Source: Olavius sp. associated proteobacterium Delta 1
GTDB taxonomy: Bacteria; Desulfobacterota; Desulfobacteria; Desulfobacterales; JAFDCJ01
DNA: 48,335 nucleotides
Direction: 5' to 3'
Assembly: GCA_902749685.1 (NCBI GenBank)
Contig: CACVKW010000802.1
Coordinates: forward strand, 1 to 48,335
Of this stretch, positions 1 through 7,837 are shown in pieces; the stretch's first letter is position 1, and each line of letters starts with the position of its first letter. A program made the translations under genes and the position numbers. The notes beneath the pieces were generated by a model that saw only the letters and a list, made by a program, of their open reading frames with translations, did not search any database and had not been told where the DNA came from.

Positions 1-258
1 ACAACCTGATTTCTAAATCACTAATTTCCCGTTTATAACTGCCTGTTTTTATTAAAGGCAGTATTTGATTTTCAAATTATTTTGGACAGCAATGTTTCAT
101 AATATAAAGTGTTTACTGACGGTGTAAAGGAAATTTAGCTTGCTCTATCGATTGCACGTATTATTTTTAAAAAGCTAAGAAACCCCTAAATTTCATCGCC
201 GAGCATTACCTGCAATACAAGCGGCAGATGATATTTGTTTAAGAAAGGAGAATTAATC

Positions 259-453
259 ATGATTAAAGTTAAAACATTTGCCAGTCCGCTAAAAATCTTT
301 CAGGCCAAAAAAGAACTCGAGGAACTCGATGCAATGGTCAACCGCTTTATTGAGGAAAAGAATGTGCAAACAGTTATCTCTGTCAGTGACACCTGTACCA
401 CCGATGATTCCGGCGCATCCATCGGTTTGGTGCGGGTGATAGCGTATGAATGA
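259..453 (+). CDS. small conserved-looking protein of unknown function (64 aa)
   Basis: A 64-residue soluble protein. I chose the ATG at 259 because AGAAAGGAG lies about 8 nt upstream; an in-frame ATG at 235 has no ribosome binding site. The protein is hydrophilic, with a helical middle rich in Glu and Leu (KKELEELDAMVNRFIEEKN), a strand-like VQTVISVSD and a TCTTDDSGASIG segment near the C-terminus. The alternating strand/helix pattern suggests a tiny alpha/beta fold. No catalytic motif is recognisable and I cannot name it. It stands alone, 147 bp before a methyltransferase gene on the same strand, so co-transcription is possible but not shown. Confidence 0.65.
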   Translation: MIKVKTFASPLKIFQAKKELEELDAMVNRFIEEKNVQTVISVSDTCTTDDSGASIGLVRVIAYE

Positions 454-600
454 CCGACAGAGCCGTCTTTGATCCTGGGCGCCTCCCAGCGGCACAGCGG
501 TGTGAGGATGGCGGTTTGAGAAACGGGCCGTTCAAGCCTGAGAATTATTCAGGCCGCTGCCCTCCGACATTGTAGACGGTTTCTTGAAAGAAGGGCAGGC

Positions 601-1368
601 ATGAGTTTTTTTACGTTTGAGAGAGTTGCCAAAGGATATGCTCAGTATCGTCCATATTACCATCCGCTGATTATGAATAAAATCCGGCAATGTACCGGTC
701 TTGAGGGAAAATTCGAAAACGCACTTGATGTCGGTTGTGGAACGGGATTATCTACCATAGCGCTTCAAGAAATTGCAGAACATGTCACCGGCACAGACAA
801 TTCTCACGCGATGCTCACCGTCGCACAGGCTAAGAACGAAGAGAAGATTCCCTATTTTCATGCTCCGGCTGAACATCTTCCTTTCAAAGAACAGTCATTC
901 GACATTCTCACCGTCTGTGGCGCCATTAACTGGATCGACCGATCGCAGTTCTTGCCCGAGGCCAATCGGATCCTGAAGGACAACGGGTGGGTCATCATTT
1001 ACGAGAATTTCATCACAGAGGACATGCATGACAATCCAGCCTACACCCGGTGGTACCAGGAACAGTATTTGACCCGCTATCCCAAACCACCGCGAGATGA
1101 ATCCCCCTTAACACTGTCAGAATGTGGCTCATATGGTTTTAATATTATCAACGATGAACCGTATTCGAATGACATTATATTTTCATTGGATGAGTATATT
1201 GATTTTATCATGACCCAGTCGAATGTCATTGTGGCGATTGACACCGGAAAAGAGGCTGCGGCAGGCGTTAAAATGTGGATGCACACCGCATTAGGTCCCC
1301 TTTTGCCCGAGAAAAAGGGAACATTTGTTTTTCGAGGTTATATCTGGTATTTAAAACGTATAGGGTGA
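601..1368 (+). CDS. class I SAM-dependent methyltransferase
   Basis: A 255-residue cytosolic methyltransferase of the UbiE/BioC-like class I fold. Motif I (DVGCGTG, residues 43-49) is the SAM-binding glycine loop. The acidic end of strand 2 is TGTDNS, and the PFKEQSFDILTVCGAINWID region matches motifs post-I and II, where these enzymes read LPFxxxSFDxV. The N-terminal FERVAKGYAQYRPYYHP segment is typical of small-molecule rather than DNA methyltransferases. The ATG at 601 follows GAAAGAAGGGCAGGC. The substrate cannot be inferred; the C-terminal third carries no recognised motif. Neighbours give no pathway context. Confidence 0.85.
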   Translation: MSFFTFERVAKGYAQYRPYYHPLIMNKIRQCTGLEGKFENALDVGCGTGLSTIALQEIAEHVTGTDNSHAMLTVAQAKNEEKIPYFHAPAEHLPFKEQSFDILTVCGAINWIDRSQFLPEANRILKDNGWVIIYENFITEDMHDNPAYTRWYQEQYLTRYPKPPRDESPLTLSECGSYGFNIINDEPYSNDIIFSLDEYIDFIMTQSNVIVAIDTGKEAAAGVKMWMHTALGPLLPEKKGTFVFRGYIWYLKRIG

Positions 1369-1460
1369 AGGGTTCGGTTTCGATTCAACCCCGAGCCCTG
1401 CATTCTCGCCTTATCTATTTGACCTCTTATCTTTAAACTAACCTCGAGCTGCTCTGCAAT

Positions 1461-1500
1461 CAGCCACCGGAAACCGGTATCCAGCTGCCGGCAACCAGGT
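1461..1500. repeat. short degenerate 7-bp-period repeat
   Basis: Successive heptads CCACCGG, AAACCGG, TATCCAG, CTGCCGG, CAACCAG are visible between the methyltransferase and the convergent lipoprotein gene. The units are imperfect but the 7-bp phase holds. It is the first of many heptad-period intergenic tracts in the window. Confidence 0.55.
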
Positions 1501-1502
1501 GC

Positions 1503-2084
1503 TTATTTGGTACCCACCTGTTGCTGGAAATCGTTGCGCAGGTTTTCGCGCCACAGTTGATATTCGGTTTGGATGGCCTGGTGAAACGGTCCTAAATCGG
1601 AGTCCGTACTTTCTCCGGCCACCATTACTGCAAAACCGGCGTGCAAATCTCTGGGGTGGCTTTTTTGAAGCTGTTCCAACTCAATCTCCATGCCCTCTTT
1701 GATGCGGTGATTTTTTCGTTGGCGATATTCGTCCATACGGGATACGCCCGGGTCGATGGTGAAGATATCCTGACTGCTCCAGCATATGTAACCGCTTTTA
1801 TATACTCCCAAAATATGTTGTCTATCAGGATACTTTGGGATTTTAAAATCGCCCCGATCACCGGTTACAGACTGGACAGCATCAATGGTTCCGGTTTCAG
1901 CAGATTGTTTTGCGGTATCGTTTGTGTACCACCGGATTGCCACAGCCGCACCCTGGATCGGTTGCCGTGTTTCAGCATCAACGACACGTCCCCGAACAAC
2001 ACACTTCGGACTGCAGGAAATAAGAGAAATGAACAGTAAGAGGCAGGAGAAAATGGACGCACCTGTGGCTGGATAGTTCTTCAT
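1503..2084 (-). CDS. lipoprotein with carboxypeptidase-regulatory-like domain
   Basis: A 193-residue secreted lipoprotein. The start at 2084 is preferred because AAAAGGGGG lies just upstream and it opens straight into a signal peptide (MKNYPATG, then a hydrophobic core) ending in the lipobox LISC. The mature part begins SPKCVVRGRVVDAETRQPIQ, the usual opening strand of a carboxypeptidase-regulatory-like beta-sandwich (GxVxDxxTxxPIxGAxV), followed by KYPDRQHILGVYKSGY, which resembles the closing part of that fold. The C-terminal half is charged and helical with no known motif. It is likely anchored in an envelope membrane; no function is assignable. It is convergent with the upstream methyltransferase. 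Confidence 0.75.
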   Translation of the reverse strand: MKNYPATGASIFSCLLLFISLISCSPKCVVRGRVVDAETRQPIQGAAVAIRWYTNDTAKQSAETGTIDAVQSVTGDRGDFKIPKYPDRQHILGVYKSGYICWSSQDIFTIDPGVSRMDEYRQRKNHRIKEGMEIELEQLQKSHPRDLHAGFAVMVAGESTDSDLGPFHQAIQTEYQLWRENLRNDFQQQVGTK

Positions 2085-2712
2085 ACGTACCCCCTTTTGT
2101 AACATGTTGACAGCCATGCCATCAAATTCAGACGTTCCAACCATCCGCAATTATGATGCAGCCGGCATTTATAATTGGGGTGAATTCCACAAACTGAAAA
2201 CGCCCCAGGGCAGCACCGTTACCGGTGCTGCCCATCGCCAGAAATTTCCTCCAAAACCCCCAGGCGATTACCAGGCTGAAATCACCATTCGAACCACCGC
2301 ATAGTGATTTTCTCCCAAATTGGAAAATTTCCCCGAATGATCTGATATTTATTGATATTCTCTTTTTTAGAGGTGAAGACTCAACTCCGGCAACGGTTCA
2401 TCCAGGAAAGTTCCTGAATTAAATTATCGGAATTTTGTCAATATTCTTTAGCGAAATTTTTCTTAACGACTGTGTGATTCGACCGGAATCCTGTCAGCGC
2501 AGCCAGGCCTGTTCCATTCATCAAGTTTGGGAAAAAGCCAGGAGCCAACTTAGAGACACCCTGCGGGAGGTCACGTATGCCAGTTTGCTTACCGAAGACA
2601 GTTGTGTAATCCCCCTTGACAGGGCCGGCAATAGAGGTGAATAAGTCGATTAAATTTTCCGAAATCAAATTAACTATTCAACCATTTTATTAAACAGGAA
2701 GGAGGGTAATTA
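2085..2712. other. 628-bp stretch without a recognisable gene
   Basis: No reading frame here looks like a protein on either strand. The one clear structure is a perfect 11-bp inverted repeat at 2208-2233 (GGGCAGCACCG, loop TTAC, CGGTGCTGCCC). It has no T-run on either side, so I do not call it a terminator. The right end carries the Shine-Dalgarno sequence AGGAGG (2700-2705) of the broken cydA gene. Confidence 0.6.
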
Positions 2713-3681
2713 ACGGATGTATTATTGCTTTCAAGGCTGCAATTTACCGCCAGCACTCTATTTCATTTTTTATTTGTCCCCTTAACCCTGGGGCTTTCCA
2801 TCCTGGTGGCAATTATGGAAACCCAGTATGTCAGAACCGGGAATGAAACCTACCTGAGGATGACAAAGTTCTGGGGCAAGCTTTTTTTGATAAATTTTGC
2901 CGTGGGGGTTGTCACGGGCATCACCCTTGAATTTCAGTTTGGAACCAACTGGTCGCGCTATTCAGCCTATGTGGGAGATGTATTCGGCTCGCTGCTGGCT
3001 ATTGAAGCCACCGCGGCATTTTTCCTGGAGTCGACCCTGGTTGGCGTCTGGGTATTCGGTTGGCAAAAACTCTCCCGCAAAGCCCACGCGACCGTGATGT
3101 GGCCAGTGGCAGGTGCCAGCAACCTGTCGGCCATGGAATCTTTGTGGGAAACAACCGAAAGTGCGCCGATCTATCTATTCGCCCTGCCGGACGAGAAAAA
3201 TGAAAAAAATGCCATTCAAATCGGAGCCATCCCCGGACTTCTGAGCTTTCTGGGGCATCACGACTTTAATGCCGAGGTTACGGGCTTAAAGGATATTCCC
3301 CAAGACGAACGACCGCCGGTATTGCTGACATTTCTTTCTTTTAGAACCATGGTGGCCCTGGGAACGCTTTTTCCCCTGTTAACCCTGATCGGCATATACC
3401 TGCGCAATCGCCTGACGGAAAACCCCTGGTATTTGAAGATAATGCTGTTCTCGACCCCGCTGCCATACCTTGCCATCGAAATGGGGTGGTTATTGGCCGA
3501 ATTGGGGCGCCAGCCCTGGATCGTTTACGGCCTGATGAAAACCTCGGATGGGGTTTCCCCGATTGCGCTGTCCCAGGTTGCCGTTTCTCTGGCAGCATTT
3601 CTAGGGGTATACGGCTTGCTCGGTGCAATCGGGTATTTTTTAATTTTTAAATACGCCAAAAAGGGCCCTGAGCCGGCTTAA
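2713..3681 (+). pseudogene. cydA: cytochrome bd oxidase subunit I, start lost and internally deleted
   Basis: Both ends of CydA are clear: LSRLQFTASTLFHFLFVPLT near the N-terminus (its His is the b595 ligand position), FGTNWSRYSAYVGD, LSFRTMVALG (Arg and Met corresponding to R391/M393 of E. coli) and ELGRQPW near the end. The middle is missing: after HATVMWPVAGASNLSA (to about 3132) the sequence jumps straight to AMESLWETT. Normal CydA has roughly 100 residues between these points, including two membrane helices and the haem b558 ligand His186, so only about 318 residues remain of some 430-450. In addition the frame begins with ACG at 2713, seven bases after AGGAGG, where family members have ATG; the only usable starts are a TTG at 2725 or the ACG itself. 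A functional quinol oxidase is very unlikely. Confidence 0.85.
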
Positions 3682-3870
3682 TACCTGAATGTGGCATGAA
3701 AATTAATGAGAATATGAAAGCCTCCGACTCGTGCAAAATTCAGGTAATAATCTTCATCATTTTGCTTGCAGTTGCAGGGCTTTTAGGGATAAGGGTATTC
3801 TTAACCCTATAGTTGCATAAAATTTTGAAATCCAACTTAGCTGCTGATATGAAGACCCTTGAAAGTATTG

Positions 3871-3971
3871 ACTGATCCTGGATTCTGGTTTCTGGATCCT
3901 GGATGTCGTTGAAATTCACCGATAGTGTCCTGTTAGATATCCAGCATCGAGTATCCAGCATCCAGCATCTG
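3871..3971. repeat. 7-bp-period repeat, GGATxCT/AGxATCC family, inverted pair
   Basis: Heptads CTGGATT, CTGGTTT, CTGGATC, CTGGATG (3873-3904) are followed by the opposite orientation AGCATCG, AGTATCC, AGCATCC, AGCATCT (3941-3969). The tract sits where the first two thirds of cydB should be, so it marks or caused the deletion. The surrounding 3682-4048 interval holds no other recognisable gene. Confidence 0.8.
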
Positions 3972-4048
3972 CCCGGATAAAGCAACGATCTCAGGCATAA
4001 CGGCCAGGCTAGATGATAAGAATTTATGCAATGTTAGGGTTAACTCAA

Positions 4049-4317
4049 AGAGCGTTGTTCAAAGCCTGGTTTGCATCGGCGCTGACGATTGTGGCAGCAA
4101 CCTTTTACGGGGTGATTGGATTGTTTCCGAATATGTTCCCGTCAAATATCGATCCCAGCTATAGCTTGACGGCGCGCAATGCCGCCTCAAGCGAGACCTG
4201 ACGCTGAAAATAATGCTGGTGGTGGTGATTTTGTTTATCCCGCTCGTATTGGTCTATCAAGCCTGGGCTTACAACCTGTTCAAAGGTAAGGTGAAACCGG
4301 AAGATATGGTATATTAG
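4049..4317 (+). pseudogene. cydB: cytochrome bd oxidase subunit II, C-terminal remnant with frameshift
   Basis: The sequence from 4049 translates to ALFKAWFASALTIVAATFYG, then VIGLFPNMFPSNIDPSYSLT, which is the last part of CydB. The frame closes early at TGA 4199-4201, but in another frame it continues at once with LTLKIMLVVVILFIPLVLVY and ends KGKVKPEDMVY-stop at 4317. A frameshift near 4190-4197 separates the pieces. The first roughly 250 residues of CydB are absent from the 3682-4048 interval. Together with the damaged cydA this shows the whole bd oxidase operon is dead. Identification rests on recall of the conserved CydB C-terminus and on position directly behind cydA. Confidence 0.8.
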
Positions 4318-4387
4318 ATCGATAAAGGCCAATCCGGAGCCAATCACTGGACAGCAGCCGGGCGGTCTCTTTAGTGGCGCAAGGAAT

Positions 4388-4466
4388 AGGTTTCAGGTGT
4401 CAGTGTTCAGGTTTCAGTAACTAATGCCTCAACTCCCTGACACCCGAAACCTGACACCTGAAACCT
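4388..4466. repeat. fold-back 7-bp-period repeat, GGTGTCA/GGTTTCA family
   Basis: Heptads AGGTTTC, AGGTGTC, AGTGTTC, AGGTTTC run in one direction (4387-4414) and CTGACAC, CCGAAAC, CTGACAC, CTGAAAC in the other (4436-4463), with the centre staying in 7-bp phase. The arms can pair into a long hairpin between the cydB remnant and the next gene. A transcription-barrier role is possible but unproven. Confidence 0.8.
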
Positions 4467-4520
4467 TCAGTTTCTTACAAAATATTGATAGAAATACCCA
4501 GTTAGAGGCCTAATGGCAAA

Positions 4521-5396
4521 ATGAATTTATTGGAAAAATGTAAGGAAAAGACCATCATTTTTGATGGGGCGCTTGGAACCATGTTGATGGAATCCGGACA
4601 TGTATCCACCAAAAGCCCGATCCTGCTCAATTTGGAGCAGCCGGAGCTCGTTGCCGATCTTCACAAGCAATATTATGATGCGGGTTCAGATGTCGTCATT
4701 ACCAATACGTTCGGCGGAAATCCTTTGAAACTGGCTGCTGAAGGACTTGAGCAGCAACTGGAACCGTTGAATCGGGCCGGTGTCAGACTGACGCAAACAG
4801 CGTGTCCCGCCGGCAGGTTTGTGGCAGGCGACATGGGACCGTGTGGTAAAATGCTCAAACCCTTTGGTGATGTCACGCTGGAAGATATGCAGGAGAATTT
4901 TTTTAGGCAGGCCAACGTGCTGATTGATGCCGGGGTTGATCTCATTACCATCGAAACCATGTATTCGCTTGCAGAGGCACTGGCAGCCGTGAGCGGGGTC
5001 AGAAAAGCGGGCGATGTTTTGCTGCTGGTATCGATTACTTTTAACCAGACCCAAAACGGTTTTTATACGATGATGGGTGAAGATATTGCCCGCTGCACTT
5101 CGGCGCTGGATGATGCCGGTGTCGATATGATTGGCGCAAATTGCACCTTAAACAGTTCGGCTATAATCGGTTTGACCACCGAACTCAGAGCATCGACCGC
5201 AAAACCGGTTTTAATCCAGCCCAATGCCGGCCAGCCGGTCACCCGCAGCGGGGTAAGCTACTACGAGCAATCCCCGTCTGAATTTGCAGCGGATGCCATA
5301 AAGATTAAAGATGCCGGTGCCGATATGATCGGCGGGTGCTGCGGTACGACGCCGGAGTTTATCAGCAAGGTTGCAGCGGCGTTGACTGGTTATTAA
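4521..5396 (+). CDS. homocysteine S-methyltransferase family protein
   Basis: A 291-residue cytosolic TIM-barrel enzyme equivalent to the homocysteine-binding module of MetH or to BHMT. IIFDGALGTML at the N-terminus is the family signature. The three zinc/thiol ligands are visible as the Cys in GANC (after DDAGVDMI) and the paired Cys in GGCCGTTPE near the C-terminus. VVITNTFGGNPLKL and DLITIETMYSLAEA also match. Family members move a methyl group to homocysteine zinc thiolate. At about 290 residues it lacks the folate, cobalamin and activation modules of full MetH, so it is either a stand-alone enzyme or one part of a split methionine synthase; no corrinoid protein is encoded nearby. Its flanks are both GGTGTCA-type repeats. 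The start at 4521 has only a weak upstream TAGAGG. Confidence 0.85.
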   Translation: MNLLEKCKEKTIIFDGALGTMLMESGHVSTKSPILLNLEQPELVADLHKQYYDAGSDVVITNTFGGNPLKLAAEGLEQQLEPLNRAGVRLTQTACPAGRFVAGDMGPCGKMLKPFGDVTLEDMQENFFRQANVLIDAGVDLITIETMYSLAEALAAVSGVRKAGDVLLLVSITFNQTQNGFYTMMGEDIARCTSALDDAGVDMIGANCTLNSSAIIGLTTELRASTAKPVLIQPNAGQPVTRSGVSYYEQSPSEFAADAIKIKDAGADMIGGCCGTTPEFISKVAAALTGY

Positions 5397-5476
5397 GGTG
5401 TCAGGTGTCGGGTTTCACGTGTCAGGGAGTGGCGATGCCAAGCACTGAAAGCTGATCACCGATACCTGACACCTTA
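5394..5476. repeat. fold-back 7-bp-period repeat after the methyltransferase gene
   Basis: AAGGTGTCAGG starts at the stop codon of the methyltransferase gene and is mirrored by CCTGACACCTT at 5465-5475. Between them are more GGTGTCA/GGTTTCA heptads. It is the same family as 4388-4466, so this gene is bracketed by it. Position directly behind the stop codon suggests a 3-prime-end hairpin. Confidence 0.75.
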
Positions 5477-5613
5477 TGTGAAACTACACATATTAAAAAA
5501 GATAAGGCATTGCTTTTTCAGAGCGCATCAAAAGAAAATGCTGAAATGTGCATCGGATTCGGCTGTGGCCCCACATATAGAGGCATCAATTAAACGGCAC
5601 CAATGGATTAATA

Positions 5614-5757
5614 TTATAGATTTTCCAGTCCTTCCTCATAGTGCGGCCAAATGGCTTTACCACAATACACGTTGAACCCGCTGTGGTGCCAATTCATCAT
5701 ATTTTCGATGATGACATCATTGATGTTTCCTTCGGCTTTTCCGTTGAATTCTTTCTA
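5614..5757 (-). pseudogene. IS91-family transposase remnant, C-terminal part
   Basis: On the minus strand the frame gives KAEGNINDVIIENMMNWHHS, then GFNVYCGKAIWPHYEEGLEN, ending at a stop codon at 5616-5614. This matches the part of IS91/Y2-type transposases around the MNWRHSGFNVxCG motif. The rest of the C-terminus (the ARYIIRASFSQERM region) is gone. It lies directly behind the alpha/beta hydrolase gene, and the N-terminal part of the same kind of transposase lies just in front of that gene in the same orientation. Confidence 0.75.
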
Positions 5758-5764
5758 AAGGTTG

Positions 5765-6667
5765 TCAGGGCTTTAGATGTTGTACAAACCAATCACGCTG
5801 AGCCACGCTGTTCAGCTTGAAGGCCTCGCCGGTATAAGCTTCAAAATGCCCGCCCGGCAGAACCATCAGTTTTTTGGGTTCCAGTGCCTGTTCAAAGGCT
5901 TCGCAAGCAAGGTCAACCGGCACCAGGTGATCGCCGGCCGCTACAGCCATCATAAAAGGTGTGGGACAGAGGCGTGAAATGTAAAAGCCGGGTTCATATT
6001 CCCAAAACATTTCAATCGACCGCAGTGTCACTTCGTTTCGCCACGCCGGTGCACGTGATTCGTGGACCTCCTTGAAAAATTGAAGGCTGTCTTCGGTGGG
6101 CAAAGCGCAGGGAGCACCCGGCTCTTCTGTCACCACCGGAATTGTGCCCGGAGATTCACCGTTGTAGCGTGCCTCGCGGTCGGCATCAAAAGCAGCTCGT
6201 GAAGCCGCCAACCAATCAGACCGAACTAGGCGTTTTGCATTCCGCAGACCGCTGATTAAAGGTACCTGGCAAACAACGCACTTAACCCGTCGATCCAATG
6301 CGCCGACAACGATAACGTGTCCACCGCTATAACTCGATCCCCACACGCCAATGCGGTCTTTGTCTACCTCAGATAGGGTTCCTGCATAAGTGATGGCATC
6401 GCGGTAATCGTTGACCTGGCGCCAGGGATCAATTTCACCCCGAGGATCCCCGTCGCTGGCACCCAAATTGCGATTGTCATATACCAGAACAGCAAAACCC
6501 GCATCGCAAAATACTTCCGCAAAAGAATCCAAGTACATCTCTTTCACTGCGGAATAGCCGTGTGCCATTACAATCGCCGGATTAGAGGCTTGGGTGCCAT
6601 CGGGTGTGTACAGCCACCCGCGAAGTGTTACACGATCATCGGTTTTGAATTCAATGTCCTTGCGCAT
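5765..6667 (-). CDS. alpha/beta hydrolase (dienelactone-hydrolase-like)
   Basis: A 300-residue soluble serine hydrolase. The N-terminal strands (RVTLRGWLYTPDG), the oxyanion-hole MAHGYS (residues 34-39) and the nucleophile elbow VWGSSYSGG (108-116, Ser112) are clear. A likely acid is Asp in AVAAGDHLVP and the catalytic His is in LPGGHFEAYTG near the C-terminus. The family cleaves esters or related bonds in small molecules; the substrate is unknown. AAAGGAGG lies 6 nt before the ATG, so the start is secure and the gene looks intact. It is a lone gene embedded between two halves of a broken IS91-type transposase, which suggests acquisition by transfer or insertion. Confidence 0.85.
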   Translation of the reverse strand: MRKDIEFKTDDRVTLRGWLYTPDGTQASNPAIVMAHGYSAVKEMYLDSFAEVFCDAGFAVLVYDNRNLGASDGDPRGEIDPWRQVNDYRDAITYAGTLSEVDKDRIGVWGSSYSGGHVIVVGALDRRVKCVVCQVPLISGLRNAKRLVRSDWLAASRAAFDADREARYNGESPGTIPVVTEEPGAPCALPTEDSLQFFKEVHESRAPAWRNEVTLRSIEMFWEYEPGFYISRLCPTPFMMAVAAGDHLVPVDLACEAFEQALEPKKLMVLPGGHFEAYTGEAFKLNSVAQRDWFVQHLKP

Positions 6668-6739
6668 ATTTTGCCTCCTTTATGTGATGGTTGGTGAAGC
6701 CAGAAAGCAGTTCAAAACGAAATATAAGAAGTTGCAATC

Positions 6740-6941
6740 TAAAAGCGGATGAAAATTTTGAAAATCACTCCCGCCTGGGGCGGGATACGGCGACTGCAGC
6801 ACCGGCTTTGGCATCGTCATAGGCTACGGCTTGAGTCAAATATGGCTTCAGTACTTTCCATGCGCAGCGACTCAGTTTTGCCAGAAGACTGCGATCAAAC
6901 ATGAAATTGATTCGCAGCCGTTTAGGAATGCACAAAAACCA
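6740..6941 (-). pseudogene. IS91-family transposase remnant, N-terminal-middle part
   Basis: The minus strand reads WFLCIPKRLRINFMFDRSLL, then AKLSRCAWKVLKPYLTQAVA and YDDAKAGAAVAV, the middle of an IS91/Y2 transposase (family form: IPKRLRI ... YDDAxxGAAIAVQTFGDF). After GAAVAV the frame is disrupted by the palindrome TCCCGCCCCAGGCGGGA; just beyond it another frame resumes with SDFQNFHPLL, as expected for the next conserved block. The zinc-binding N-terminus is missing. The next conserved block of the protein is found only at 5614-5757, on the far side of the hydrolase gene. The remaining parts of 6668-7039 show nothing else. Confidence 0.8.
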
Positions 6942-7008
6942 ATAAAATGAGCAGCCTATATCTTGGGGGCGATGCCCACCCTACTTCTAAAAAATTTTCA
7001 TCCGAATT

Positions 7009-7038
7009 TCTGACACGTGAAACCCGACACCTGAAACC
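7009..7038. repeat. GGTGTCA/GGTTTCA heptad repeat
   Basis: CTGACAC, GTGAAAC, CCGACAC, CTGAAAC follow each other exactly in 7-bp phase, ending just behind the stop codon of the ABC ATPase gene. Third copy of the family seen at 4388 and 5394. Confidence 0.8.
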
Positions 7039-7039
7039 T

Positions 7040-7834
7040 TTATGTCGACAGCAGGGTTTCGTCTTTAAGTGTCTGGCCGAATTCGGCAACGATTTCGGCT
7101 ACGGTCAATTTCTGCTTCTCCTCACCTTCTATGTCAAACTGAATTTTGCCCTGATGCAGCATGACCATCCGATTGCCGTATTTCAGCGCCTGATTCATAT
7201 TGTGGGTCACCATCAGGGCGGTCAGGCGGTTTTTGCGAACCATGGAATCGGTCAGGTCCAAGACCTTGGCGGCGGTGCGCGGGTCCAGCGCAGCGGTGTG
7301 CTCATCGAGCAGTAGAAGTCTGGGGAGTGCCAGCGTCGTCATCAGAAGTGTCAGGGATTGACGTTGTCCACCGGACAGCAGACTGACGGATTGTTTCAGT
7401 CTGTCTTCCAGTCCCAGGTCCAGGACCTTGAGGATTTCCCGGTACGCGGTGCGTCTGTTCTTGGTGACGCCCCACTTCAGCCCCCGTTTTTTGCCCCGCA
7501 ACTCTGCCATGCACAGGTTTTCTTCGATTGTCATATCACCGGCCGTTCCCATGGTTGGGCTTTGAAATACCCGGGATATATACCTGGCCATTTGAAAGTC
7601 AGGCCATCTCGTTACATCCTGACCGTCTACCTTCACTTGCCCATCATCCGGCTGATCTGTACCGGCAATAACGTTTAGCAGCGTGGTTTTACCCGCGCCG
7701 TTGGAGCCGATTATGGTGATGAAATCCCCTTCTGCGACTTCGAGGGTAAAGTCGTCCAGGGCGCGCTTTTCATCCTGGGTGCCCTGATTGTATATTTTGG
7801 TGATTTCTTTGAGCGTCAACATGCTATCAGCCAA
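7040..7834 (-). CDS. ABC transporter ATP-binding protein
   Basis: A 264-residue cytoplasmic ATPase energising the permease encoded directly upstream. Walker A GSNGAGKTT (43-51), Q-loop Gln91 in VFQSP, signature LSGGQR (153-158), Walker B LLLLDE (173-178) followed by HTAALDP, and the switch His211 in VTHNM are all present. EHTAALDP in place of EPTxxLDP is characteristic of the ATPases that pair with ABC_sub_bind-type substrate-binding proteins. The TTG start at 7834 is 3 nt behind the permease stop and has GGGGAG 8 nt upstream; an ATG at 7822 is the alternative. Third gene of a binding protein, permease, ATPase operon. Confidence 0.9.
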   Translation of the reverse strand: MADSMLTLKEITKIYNQGTQDEKRALDDFTLEVAEGDFITIIGSNGAGKTTLLNVIAGTDQPDDGQVKVDGQDVTRWPDFQMARYISRVFQSPTMGTAGDMTIEENLCMAELRGKKRGLKWGVTKNRRTAYREILKVLDLGLEDRLKQSVSLLSGGQRQSLTLLMTTLALPRLLLLDEHTAALDPRTAAKVLDLTDSMVRKNRLTALMVTHNMNQALKYGNRMVMLHQGKIQFDIEGEEKQKLTVAEIVAEFGQTLKDETLLST

Positions 7835-7837
7835 GAT

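Noticed and set aside
2435..2668. Overlapping open frames on both strands ahead of cydA
   Set aside because: Neither has a ribosome site or protein-like composition; treated as non-coding.
2725..3681. Naturally short CydA variant
   Set aside because: The missing block includes a haem ligand and two helices, the start codon is altered, and cydB is also broken, so decay is the simpler account; not fully excluded without reads.
4521..5396. Full methionine synthase MetH
   Set aside because: Only the homocysteine module is present; no folate, cobalamin or activation domain follows before the stop codon and repeat.
5478..5675. Open frame of 65 codons on the plus strand
   Set aside because: No ribosome site, odd composition, and it overlaps the opposite-strand IS91 transposase remnant, which explains the sequence better.
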